A stretch of 14,026 nucleotides of DNA, taken from JBOGEB01 sp050743125 (GTDB lineage: Bacteria > Actinomycetota > Nitriliruptoria > Euzebyales > Egibacteraceae). The position numbers were made by a program, and so were the translations under genes. Location of the stretch: positions 1-14,026 of the forward strand of contig JBOGEB010000108.1 in the NCBI GenBank assembly GCA_050743125.1, read 5' to 3'. A model generated the notes under the pieces. The model had not been told where the DNA came from. It ran no database searches and saw only the letters and a list, made by a program, of their open reading frames with translations. Positions 1 to 5,563 of this stretch are shown one piece after another. How positions within the stretch are numbered: the stretch's first letter is position 1; every line of letters begins with the position of its first letter.

Positions 1-253
1 CGAGCAGCACCCACCGGCTCTCCGGATGGCGTATGGCGAGCACAAGCCCTGGCAGGCCGCCGCCTGTGCCGACATCGATCCAGTCCTCCCCAGGGCTGAC
101 GGGAAGCACATCCGCAAGCGCGACGCATTCCTCAATGTGACGGCCGAGCACGTCCCCCCGATCCCGCCTGCTCACGAGGTTATGCGGCGACGACGCGATC
201 AGGCAGGCAAGCAGCCGCAGCCGCTCATCGCCCACGCCAGTGCCCCGTTTCAC
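1..253 (-). CDS. rsmG: 16S rRNA (guanine527-N7)-methyltransferase RsmG, 5' part only
   Basis: RsmG uses S-adenosylmethionine to methylate a guanine in the 530 loop of 16S rRNA. Translating the minus strand gives an open frame that runs off the left edge, so the 3' end is missing. The Rossmann SAM-binding motif is visible as DVGTGGGLPGLVLA, about residues 60-73 from the chosen start. It is preceded by the family's short helical N-terminus (HNLVSRRDRGDVLGRHIEECVAL), where RsmG carries its LT..R....RH region. The start is uncertain. GTG at 253 lies inside the parS palindrome and follows a G-rich stretch. GTG at 235 and TTG at 289 are also in frame. The codons around parS read FHVKR, which in many genomes is the very N-terminus of RsmG. 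The gene is last in the visible minus-strand cluster; in relatives parA and parB usually follow. Identity is firm, the start is not. Confidence 0.87.
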   Translation of the reverse strand, partial: MKRGTGVGDERLRLLACLIASSPHNLVSRRDRGDVLGRHIEECVALADVLPVSPGEDWIDVGTGGGLPGLVLAIRHPESRWVLL

Positions 254-260
254 GTGAAAC
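247..260. promoter_or_regulatory. parS: parS centromere site (ParB binding)
   Basis: The sequence GTTTCACGTGAAAC is a perfect 14-bp palindrome and matches the core of the bacterial parS consensus, TGTTTCACGTGAAACA. Both outermost bases (C246 and C261) differ from the 16-bp consensus. ParB nucleates on such sites and spreads or slides to build the partition complex that segregates newly replicated origins. The site overlaps the 5' end of rsmG, about 3.6 kb from dnaA, which is a usual place for parS. It is the only copy in the window. Confidence 0.93.
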
Positions 261-307
261 CCCCAGCCCCCGTGAGAGAAGCGCGGCAATGACGCGTGCG
301 GAGCGTG

Positions 308-335
308 GTTTCGGGTGGCCCTTGCCGCCCGAAAC
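308..335. terminator. Hairpin between jag and rsmG, possible terminator
   Basis: An 11-bp stem (308-318 with 325-335) with one G-U wobble closes a 6-nt loop. The arms read GTTTCGGGTGG and CCGCCCGAAAC. It sits in the 154-bp gap between the jag stop and the rsmG start. No T-tract follows it on either strand, so an intrinsic terminator of the U-less type seen in high-GC bacteria, or an mRNA processing structure, are both possible. Confidence 0.5.
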
Positions 336-407
336 GACACAGGGCACCAACACAACCGCGACCGAGGGCACGATCGACTGGCACGATCCAAGGACAAGGA
401 CCAGGAG

Positions 408-956
408 CTACGACGCGGGATAGATCACGACGCGACGCTTCGGCTCGTTACCCTCACTCGCCGACGCGACCCCGACACTCTTCGCGACGAGGTCGTGCAT
501 CATCTTGCGCTCGAACGCGTCCATCGCTTCGAGGCGGAACGGCTGACCCGTCTCGCGCACCTCGGCGATCGCGTCACGACACTTGTCACGGAGTTTTTCG
601 AGCTGGCGCGCGCGATACCCCTCCACGTCGACCCGCACGTGCGTCCGACGCTCAGTCGAGCGCTGTACCGCGCACCTGACCAGCTCCTGCAGCGCATCGA
701 GCGTCGCCCCTCGTCGTCCGATCAGCAGTCCGCTGCCGATGTCGTGAATGTTCACCAGCGCTTGGTCCTCACGAACTTCGATCTCGATGTCTCCAGGAAG
801 GTCAAGCAGGTCAAGAAGCTCCTCAACGAAATCAGCAGCGAGGTCCGCGTCCCGATCCAGGTGCTCGAGTCGCTCCTCTGGTGAGAGCTCCTCCTGGTGA
901 TCCTCCGCGCGCTCGCCCACGTCGTCTCCGACCGCCTTCGTCTTCGTTTCTGTCAT
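408..956 (-). CDS. jag: KH/R3H RNA-binding protein Jag (KhpB)
   Basis: A 182-aa single-stranded nucleic-acid-binding protein. Jag/KhpB proteins bind RNA, partner KhpA in several Gram-positives and influence cell elongation and division. Residues 1-40 are acidic and probably disordered. A KH domain spans about 40-113, with the GxxG loop at G80-R-R-G83. An R3H domain spans about 115-180, with R150 and H154 in the ERKMMH helix and a terminal RRVVIYP strand. The N-terminal Jag-N domain of Firmicutes is absent, as is usual in actinobacteria. ATG at 956 is preceded by a strong GGAGGAGG-type ribosome binding site. The gene lies between yidC and rsmG, its standard position. The 244-bp gap upstream contains a repeat shared with the dnaN-recF gap. 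Confidence 0.95.
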   Translation of the reverse strand: MTETKTKAVGDDVGERAEDHQEELSPEERLEHLDRDADLAADFVEELLDLLDLPGDIEIEVREDQALVNIHDIGSGLLIGRRGATLDALQELVRCAVQRSTERRTHVRVDVEGYRARQLEKLRDKCRDAIAEVRETGQPFRLEAMDAFERKMMHDLVAKSVGVASASEGNEPKRRVVIYPAS

Positions 957-1066
957 GCGCCCCTCCTCCGTCCGCGCACCGCAGTGCGCCCGTTATGAAG
1001 TCTTTCCGCCCGCGCTGCGCTCGCGAGGTCGACGGCGTCCATCCGCCAGAAGGCCGCCTCTGCCCA

Positions 1067-1169
1067 GAGGACACCAGTACACGGCGCGGCCCGCGCGGAG
1101 CGCTTCGCCTCGCGCGACGGGCGCAGCCGCACCTCGTCCCCTCCGGGAACGTTCCGCTTGGACCGCTAC
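1067..1169 (-). repeat. Dispersed repeat copy A, downstream of yidC
   Basis: About 103 bp that matches, in inverted orientation, positions 6697-6800 between dnaN and recF. The best stretch (about 60 bp, roughly 1073-1132) differs from the other copy at only four positions. The end nearest yidC, 1151-1169, matches the other copy's terminal inverted repeat at 16 of 19 bases. The distal terminal repeat seen in copy B cannot be found here, so this copy is truncated or diverged. The strand given is that of yidC transcription; in this sense the copy reads in the same direction as copy B does relative to dnaN. Confidence 0.85.
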
Positions 1170-1200
1170 TCGCGTGTCCCGACCTCGCCACCGCGCCTCC

Positions 1201-1965
1201 CTACCGCTTACCGGAGCCCTGCACCGCAGGTACGCCCTCCGGCTCGATGTTCCGGAACATCAGGTACTGCTGTCCCATGGTCCACAGGTTCGTCGCGACC
1301 CAGTAGAGAAGCACACCCGCAGGCAGCTGGAACGCGACGAAGGTCAGCATGACCGGCATAACGTAGAGCAGGATCTTCTGCTGCTGGGCCTGAAGTTCCC
1401 CGCTCACCGGCATCCTGGCCTGCATCTGATAGGTGGAGTAGAAGGTCGTGACCCCCATCAGGACAAGCAGGACGAACGCTCCGATCCCCGCGACCGCAAG
1501 TCCCTGCCCGGGAGTGCTCGCCAGAGTGGGGATGAGGTAGAAGGGGGCCGTGCGCAGCTCCTGCGCCTTAATGAGAACCTGATAGAGCGCGAAGAAGATC
1601 GGCATCTGGAGCAGGAGCGGCAGGCAGCTCGCCGCAGGGTTGATGTTGTGCTCCTTGTAGAGCGCCATCATCGCCTCCTGCTGCTTCTGCTTGCGAGCGC
1701 GGTACTTCTCGGGGTTGGTACGCATCATGGAGCGGTCCGTGCGGTACTTCGTCTGGACCTTCTTGAGCTCCGGTTGGAGCTTCTGCATCGCGCGCATCGA
1801 GTTCGTCTGCTTCACCGCGAGGGGCAGCAGGAGGAGCCGGACCGCGAACGTCAGCAGGATGATCGCCCAACCCCAGGCGTACACCCCGAACACCCCGACC
1901 GAGCCGTCGTGCAAGAGGCGGAGGAAGCCGCTCAGCCCTTGGATCAAGCCGTCCCAGAGACCCAT
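1201..1965 (-). CDS. yidC: Membrane protein insertase YidC (Oxa1 family)
   Basis: A 254-aa insertase of the short Gram-positive Oxa1/YidC type, lacking the large periplasmic domain of proteobacterial YidC. It helps insert and fold membrane proteins with or without Sec. The first core helix spans about residues 26-50 and contains R43 (LTFAVRLLLLPL), the conserved groove arginine. A charged cytoplasmic coiled hairpin covers about 53-105. Further helices lie at about 112-133, 155-180 and 197-230, with the typical LPLLLQMPIFFALY (115-128) and LPAGVLLYW (214-222) signatures. ATG at 1965 follows an AGGAG site. The start overlaps the 3' end of yidD by 22 bp, indicating co-transcription with yidD and rnpA. 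No long basic ribosome-binding tail is present; the protein ends shortly after the last helix. Confidence 0.97.
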   Translation of the reverse strand: MGLWDGLIQGLSGFLRLLHDGSVGVFGVYAWGWAIILLTFAVRLLLLPLAVKQTNSMRAMQKLQPELKKVQTKYRTDRSMMRTNPEKYRARKQKQQEAMMALYKEHNINPAASCLPLLLQMPIFFALYQVLIKAQELRTAPFYLIPTLASTPGQGLAVAGIGAFVLLVLMGVTTFYSTYQMQARMPVSGELQAQQQKILLYVMPVMLTFVAFQLPAGVLLYWVATNLWTMGQQYLMFRNIEPEGVPAVQGSGKR

Positions 1966-2270
1966 CTACGGTCCTCTCCTACCTGCTCGCCACAATCCCG
2001 CGTCCTCCATGGCGCGGGGTCGGGAACTTTGTCGACCCCTCCTGGGTGGAAGGGATGGCACCTCGCCAGCCGCCGCACCGCAAGCCAAGCACCCCGGACC
2101 GGCCCGTGCCGCTCCAACGCTTGAATCGCGTATGCGGAGCAGCTCGGGTAGAACCGGCAACGGTACGGGAAGCGCTCGGGGAACACCACCTGCAGGGCAA
2201 ACGCAGACGCCCGGATCACCTGCACGAACGCCCAGGTCACGGCGCTCCTCACCGCCCGCACGGCCCTCAC
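1944..2270 (-). CDS. yidD: Membrane protein insertion efficiency factor YidD
   Basis: A 108-aa small membrane-associated protein that assists YidC-dependent insertion. The YidD signature is complete: RCRFYPSCSAYAIQALERHG (37-56), then RGAWLAVRRLARCHPFHPGG (59-78), with the conserved cysteines at 38, 44 and 71. The N-terminus (about 11-30) is an amphipathic or hydrophobic helix. The GTG at 2270 overlaps the rnpA stop as GTGA, the common arrangement for translational coupling. A later GTG at about 2237, preceded by AGGAG, is an alternative that would shorten the N-terminus. The 3' end overlaps the yidC start. The tail after VPDP (about 82-108) is longer and more polar than in the E. coli protein and shows no recognised motif. 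Confidence 0.93.
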   Translation of the reverse strand: MRAVRAVRSAVTWAFVQVIRASAFALQVVFPERFPYRCRFYPSCSAYAIQALERHGPVRGAWLAVRRLARCHPFHPGGVDKVPDPAPWRTRDCGEQVGEDRRWVSGTA

Positions 2271-2644
2271 CCCCGCACCTCGCCCGTTTTCGCAGTGACC
2301 CGGGCGGCCTTGGCTGCGGCCCGGCCGATCAGGTCGCCAAGCTCCGTCTCCAGGACCACGAAATCCGCATCGATCGCGGCTGGGTGCGCTCGAACCACCA
2401 GATCGAGGCCCGGCGGGAGCGCTCCCGTCGCAAGCGCCGCCCGCAAGCGCCGCTTCGCGCGATTGCGCTGCACCGCTCCGCCGACGTCTCTCCCCGCGAC
2501 CACGGCCGCACGCGCCTGGGGCGTCTCCCCGGACCCCCTCGCCCGCCGAATGGCGTACACCGTGAGAAGGCGACCATGCGCGACGTTCCGTGCGGCGAAG
2601 ACGGCACGGATGTCGTGGGATCGGTGAAGCCGACGAGGAGTCAT
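2267..2644 (-). CDS. rnpA: Ribonuclease P protein component
   Basis: A 125-aa basic protein that binds the RNase P RNA and helps it cleave the 5' leaders of tRNA precursors. The signature RNRAKRRLRAAL is at residues 60-71, with the family's opening pattern PRRLHRSHDIRAVF near the N-terminus and LPPGLDLVVRAHPAA at 77-90 plus the following residue. The ATG at 2644 gives the usual length and N-terminus, although no clear Shine-Dalgarno precedes it. An in-frame ATG at 2683 would add 13 residues and also lacks a good site. The gene overlaps yidD at its 3' end. It is separated from rpmH by 311 bp, far more than the short gap usually seen between these two genes. Confidence 0.95.
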   Translation of the reverse strand: MTPRRLHRSHDIRAVFAARNVAHGRLLTVYAIRRARGSGETPQARAAVVAGRDVGGAVQRNRAKRRLRAALATGALPPGLDLVVRAHPAAIDADFVVLETELGDLIGRAAAKAARVTAKTGEVRG

Positions 2645-2955
2645 GCTGAGGAAGGCGCGGTACGGGACGTCCCAGGCCACCATACGGCCGCCTGCGCCCT
2701 TGCGCACACGGCCCGTCGGCTCGCGAGCGGGAGACCGGCCGGATCGACCGGATGCTCCCCGGGGCGATATCTGGGGTGAGAAATGAGGGTGCGACCCCAC
2801 CCCGAGGCTCTCGCGGGGGCGCCCTCACGAGCACGGACCTTTCCGCTGGGGCCACCGGAAGGTCCGTGAGCAAGGAGCGACATCGCGACCGGCGATCCCG
2901 GCGATCCCGAGCGTTCGACGGCCACCGGCTCTGCCGCAGCGTGCCAAGCCCAACC
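2645..2955 (-). other. Long rpmH-rnpA spacer
   Basis: A 311-bp gap with no convincing gene between two genes that are normally nearly adjacent. The strong hairpin at 2832-2868 is the one clear structure. The remainder shows no DnaA box, no recognised repeat and no good ribosome binding site for rnpA. Confidence 0.6.
2832..2868. promoter_or_regulatory. Strong hairpin in the rpmH-rnpA spacer
   Basis: The arms CACGGACCTTTCCG (2832-2845) and CGGAAGGTCCGTG (2856-2868) pair over 13 bp with a single bulged T and a 10-nt loop. It lies 88 bp after the rpmH stop on the minus strand. There is no T-tract, so it may be a terminator or attenuator that lowers rnpA expression relative to L34, or an RNase processing site. 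Function is inferred; the fold is plain in the sequence. Confidence 0.65.
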
Positions 2956-3090
2956 TCATGCGGTAAGGCGCTTCCGGCCCTTCGCACGGCGCCGCTTGAT
3001 GATTGCCCGCCCGGCTCGGGTACGCATCCGGGCACGGAAGCCGTGCTTGCGTTTGCGCCTGCGGTTGTTCGGCTGAAACGTGCGCTTCAT
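2956..3090 (-). CDS. rpmH: 50S ribosomal protein L34
   Basis: A 44-aa, strongly basic protein of the large ribosomal subunit. The sequence begins MKRTFQPNNRRRKRKHGFRA and ends KGRKRLTA, matching L34 along its whole length. ATG at 3090 follows an AGAGG ribosome binding site about seven bases upstream. A longer in-frame start exists at 3219 but would add 43 residues not found in L34. This is the first gene of the leftward cluster and diverges from dnaA across the 774-bp putative origin region. Confidence 0.98.
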   Translation of the reverse strand: MKRTFQPNNRRRKRKHGFRARMRTRAGRAIIKRRRAKGRKRLTA

Positions 3091-3517
3091 CTTCAACCTC
3101 TTGACTGACGGAGCTGACGAATTGGCATCGGCGCGGCGGGACCGCCTTGGTTCCGTGCTCGGCCACCCACCGCAGCGTCGCGTGACGGCCAGAGCGTCCA
3201 GTGACCAGGCCCCTCGCACCCCTTAGGACGAGAGTCACGGTCCTGCTGCGGGTTCGGGCCCTCCGAGATGTCCACCTCCGAAGCTCCATGCATTACTGCA
3301 TCGCGAGCCAGGCGCAGACCGCAGCCTCGGTGCGGAGAACTTCCTCGTCGGACACTGGCGGGCTGCCCGTTCGTGAGGAGGCCTCGGTAACCGCACGACA
3401 GTCCCGCCACACGCGGACACTCGCCGACGAGTGTACTCCACTCCCTTCATCGGCTGCCAACCCCCCCAAGCTTCCGGAGTCCCCATACCTCCGAGGGCTC
3501 AAGGCCAGCCTTACCCC

Positions 3518-3540
3518 CGCCTCCACTGGTACTGGAGGCG
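3518..3540. repeat. Perfect inverted repeat next to DnaA box
   Basis: CGCCTCCA (3518-3525) and TGGAGGCG (3533-3540) are perfect 8-bp arms around a 7-nt spacer CTGGTAC. It ends 13 bp before the consensus DnaA box. It could be a regulator's operator or a cruciform in the dnaA control region; the sequence alone does not say which. Confidence 0.6.
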
Positions 3541-3553
3541 CCCCACGCCGCAC

Positions 3554-3562
3554 TGTGGATAA
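3554..3562 (-). promoter_or_regulatory. DnaA box, perfect consensus
   Basis: TGTGGATAA on the plus strand is the exact complement of TTATCCACA, the high-affinity DnaA box. It lies just upstream of the proposed dnaA -35 element, a good position for autoregulation of dnaA and for origin function. Confidence 0.85.
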
Positions 3563-3566
3563 CGAA

Positions 3567-3596
3567 TTGCGGGGGTTTGAGCCCCCCACCTATACT
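3567..3596 (+). promoter_or_regulatory. Candidate dnaA promoter
   Basis: TTGCGG (3567-3572) and TATACT (3591-3596) are separated by 18 bp and resemble a housekeeping sigma-70-type promoter directed toward dnaA. It would give a leader of about 260 nt containing two further DnaA-box-like sequences. The -10 is good and the -35 moderate. Confidence 0.5.
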
Positions 3597-3714
3597 CCGT
3601 CCCGGCCCCCCTTCCCAGGGCCGTTCTTCCCCAGGGTCCCCGAGTTGCTCGGCGCATCTTCAGGCAGCAGCCAAGGCCCCCGGGCTTCGTCCCTACACTT
3701 CTGTTTTGTTTGAG

Positions 3715-3723
3715 TTCTCCACA
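3715..3723 (+). promoter_or_regulatory. DnaA box-like site
   Basis: TTCTCCACA differs from TTATCCACA at one base and fits the TT(G/C)TCCACA form known from mycobacterial origins. It lies beside the AT-rich patch in the dnaA leader. Confidence 0.65.
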
Positions 3724-3738
3724 GATTGTGGAAGGGAC

Positions 3739-3747
3739 TGTGGATGA
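3739..3747 (-). promoter_or_regulatory. DnaA box-like site
   Basis: TGTGGATGA is the complement of TCATCCACA, one mismatch from consensus and opposite in direction to the site at 3715-3723. The two sites are 15 bp apart. Confidence 0.6.
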
Positions 3748-3864
3748 CAGCGGCCCGTCGTGTGCTCGGGAACCGCTCGCAGCGGTCGTGGACCGCTGCG
3801 GGTTACTGTCGCAGGCCACCACTACGCTGCGCATTGACTGGCGCTGGGGAAAGAGGGGGAGCAC

Positions 3865-5259
3865 GTGCCTGACTCGCTCGCGATCGATCTGGACGGGCTG
3901 TGGAGCCGTTCACTGGAAGAACTTTCCTCCAATGTGAGCAGTGCAGCACTGCGTGCGTGGCTCGCGGACACCAGGCCGGTCGGCTACAGCCAGGACACGG
4001 TGGTGCTGGCCGCACCGCACAGCTTCGCTCGCGAGCAGCTCGACAGTCGCTGGGGAGCGACCCTGCGGAGCGCGCTCACCAAGGCCGCTGGCCGGACGAT
4101 GAACGTGGTCGTGACCGTCCGTCCCGACCCCGACCCCGACCCGCCGCTGTCCCTCGATCCCGAGCCCACGCGGCAGGCGTGGGCGCCTGAACCCTTCACC
4201 CGTGCCGCGACCGACCGCGATACCGCGTTGAACGAGAAGTACACCTTCGACCGTTTCGTGATCGGAGGCAGCAACCGCTTCGCGCACGCCGCGGCCTTTG
4301 CGGTCGCGGAGGCGCCGGCTCAGGCGTACAACCCGCTCTTCATCTACGGTGGCGCCGGACTCGGGAAGACCCACCTCCTCCAGGCCGTCGGCCACTACGC
4401 GACCAGCCTGTATCCACAGCTCAAGGTCCGCTACGTGACCTCCGAGCAGTTCACCAACGAGTTCATCGACGCGATCTCGAACCACCGCCAGGTCCCGTTC
4501 CAACGGCGCTACCGGGATGTCGACGTCCTGCTCATCGACGACATCCAGTTCCTGGAAAGCAAGGAACGGACCCAGGAGGAGTTCTTCCACACGTTCAACG
4601 CGCTCCACAACGCGCAGAAGCAGATCGTCATCACGTCGGACCGGCCGCCCAAGCAGATCGGGCAGCTGGAGGAACGACTGCGGACCCGCTTCGAGTGGGG
4701 GTTGATCACCGACATCCAACCGCCGGATCTCGAGACGCGGCTGGCGATCCTTCGCAAGAAATCCTCCCAGGAGCACCTTCCTGTGCCGGACGACGTGCTC
4801 GACCTCATCGCGAGCCGGATCTCGTCGAACATCCGCGAACTCGAGGGTGCGCTCATCCGGGTCATCGCGGCCGCGAGCCTGAGCCGCACGGAGGTCACGC
4901 TTCAGCTCGCCCAGGCCGCGCTGAAGGACCTCTTCCCCGGCGGCGGCAGCTCAGCGATCAACGTCGGCACCATCATGGCCGAGACCGGCGCCTACTTCGG
5001 CCTCACGCTCGACGAACTCTGCTCGAGCAGCCGGACCCGCCAACTGGTCACGGCTCGGCAGATCGCGATGTACCTGACCCGCGAGCTCACCGACCTCAGC
5101 CTGCCGAAGATCGGCCAGGCGTTCGGTGGCCGCGACCACACGACCGTCATCCATGCGAACAACAAGATCAGCAAGCTCATGCACGAGCGGGAGGCGATCT
5201 ACCAACAGGTCCAGGAGTTGACCAGCCGGATCAAGGTGAAGACGCGGGAGGCCCGATGA
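3865..5259 (+). CDS. dnaA: Chromosomal replication initiator protein DnaA
   Basis: A 464-aa AAA+ ATPase that binds DnaA boxes, melts the origin and recruits the helicase. Domain I covers about 1-85. Domain II is a short proline/aspartate-rich linker containing a PDPDPDP repeat (about 87-115). Domain III carries Walker A GGAGLGKT (162-169) and Walker B LLIDDIQF (222-229). An arginine-rich RLRTRFEWGL segment at 271-280 lies in the box VII arginine-finger region. Domain IV has the DNA-binding signature GGRDHTTVIHA (421-431). The GTG at 3865 follows a GAGGGGGAG ribosome binding site and gives the expected N-terminus. It diverges from rpmH and precedes dnaN, and is likely regulated by the DnaA boxes upstream. 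Confidence 0.98.
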   Translation: MPDSLAIDLDGLWSRSLEELSSNVSSAALRAWLADTRPVGYSQDTVVLAAPHSFAREQLDSRWGATLRSALTKAAGRTMNVVVTVRPDPDPDPPLSLDPEPTRQAWAPEPFTRAATDRDTALNEKYTFDRFVIGGSNRFAHAAAFAVAEAPAQAYNPLFIYGGAGLGKTHLLQAVGHYATSLYPQLKVRYVTSEQFTNEFIDAISNHRQVPFQRRYRDVDVLLIDDIQFLESKERTQEEFFHTFNALHNAQKQIVITSDRPPKQIGQLEERLRTRFEWGLITDIQPPDLETRLAILRKKSSQEHLPVPDDVLDLIASRISSNIRELEGALIRVIAAASLSRTEVTLQLAQAALKDLFPGGGSSAINVGTIMAETGAYFGLTLDELCSSSRTRQLVTARQIAMYLTRELTDLSLPKIGQAFGGRDHTTVIHANNKISKLMHEREAIYQQVQELTSRIKVKTREAR

Positions 5260-5280
5260 CCGCCGCCCGGCAGATGGACG

Positions 5281-5289
5281 TGTGGACCA
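5281..5289 (-). promoter_or_regulatory. DnaA box-like site
   Basis: TGTGGACCA is the complement of TGGTCCACA, one base from the actinobacterial form TTGTCCACA. It is the closest match to that form in the dnaA-dnaN gap. Confidence 0.5.
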
Positions 5290-5458
5290 GCGTGTGCACG
5301 GGTGGGGGATACCACGTGGACAGCGCGGAGTTATCCCCGCCCGTTGTCACGAGCGCGGGCAGGCTGGGGACGGCACCCCCGTTGTCCCCGATCAGCCCAC
5401 AGGTTCGCCCACCTTGCGCGCACAGGCTTGCGCGGTGTGTGACCTCGGTCGTTACGGG

Positions 5459-5467
5459 TTATCCCCA
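5459..5467 (+). promoter_or_regulatory. DnaA box-like site
   Basis: TTATCCCCA differs from TTATCCACA at one base. It shares its TTATCCCC core with 5331-5338, and 5382-5390 has the related TTGTCCCCG. Confidence 0.5.
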
Positions 5468-5563
5468 GCAGCGCCCGCCCTCTACGACAGCGACTCTGGA
5501 AGAAAGAACAGATCACGAAGAACACCGCGCCCTTGTGGCGTCGTGGAAAACCGGAGGCGCGAG

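Larger units (their letters stand above)
3091..3864. other. rpmH-dnaA divergent intergenic region, possible oriC part
   Basis: This 774-bp non-coding stretch separates the divergent rpmH and dnaA genes. The left part (3091-3510) shows no gene or clear element. The right part has a perfect hairpin at 3518-3540, a perfect DnaA box at 3554-3562, a plausible dnaA promoter at 3567-3596, and two one-mismatch boxes at 3715-3723 and 3739-3747. The boxes flank or follow the most AT-rich patch (about 3690-3730, including CTGTTTTGTTTGAGTTCT). It could act as part of a split origin with the dnaA-dnaN gap, or only as the dnaA control region. Confidence 0.6.
5260..5563. other. dnaA-dnaN intergenic region, candidate oriC
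   Basis: In Streptomyces and Mycobacterium the origin lies between dnaA and dnaN. Here the 304-bp gap holds a cluster of degenerate DnaA boxes on both strands: TGTGGACCA (5281-5289), CGTGGACAG (5315-5323), TTATCCCCG (5331-5339), TTGTCCCCG (5382-5390), TTATCCCCA (5459-5467) and CGTGGAAAA (5542-5550). None is perfect. Several share a TTRTCCCC core instead of TTRTCCAC. A relatively A-rich stretch, GGAAGAAAGAACAGATCACG, sits at about 5499-5518 and could be the unwinding element. The gap is shorter than typical Streptomyces oriC. Confidence 0.6.

Noticed and set aside
2684..2800. Longer RnpA start at 2800
   Set aside because: It would add about 52 residues absent from RnpA, and no ribosome binding site was found.
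3091..3219. N-terminal extension of L34
   Set aside because: L34 is about 44-47 residues; the upstream residues do not match it and the ATG at 3090 has a ribosome binding site.
3430..3460. Minus-strand promoter for rpmH (TTGGCA and TACACT)
   Set aside because: The spacer is 19 bp and it lies about 340 bp from rpmH; too weak to call.
3201..3713. 170-codon open frame in the rpmH-dnaA gap
   Set aside because: It crosses the DnaA box and promoter, has no family resemblance and no supported start.
5310..5323. CCACGTGG palindrome as a second parS
   Set aside because: The outer bases needed for parS (GTTTC/GAAAC) are absent; it is better read as part of a degenerate DnaA box.
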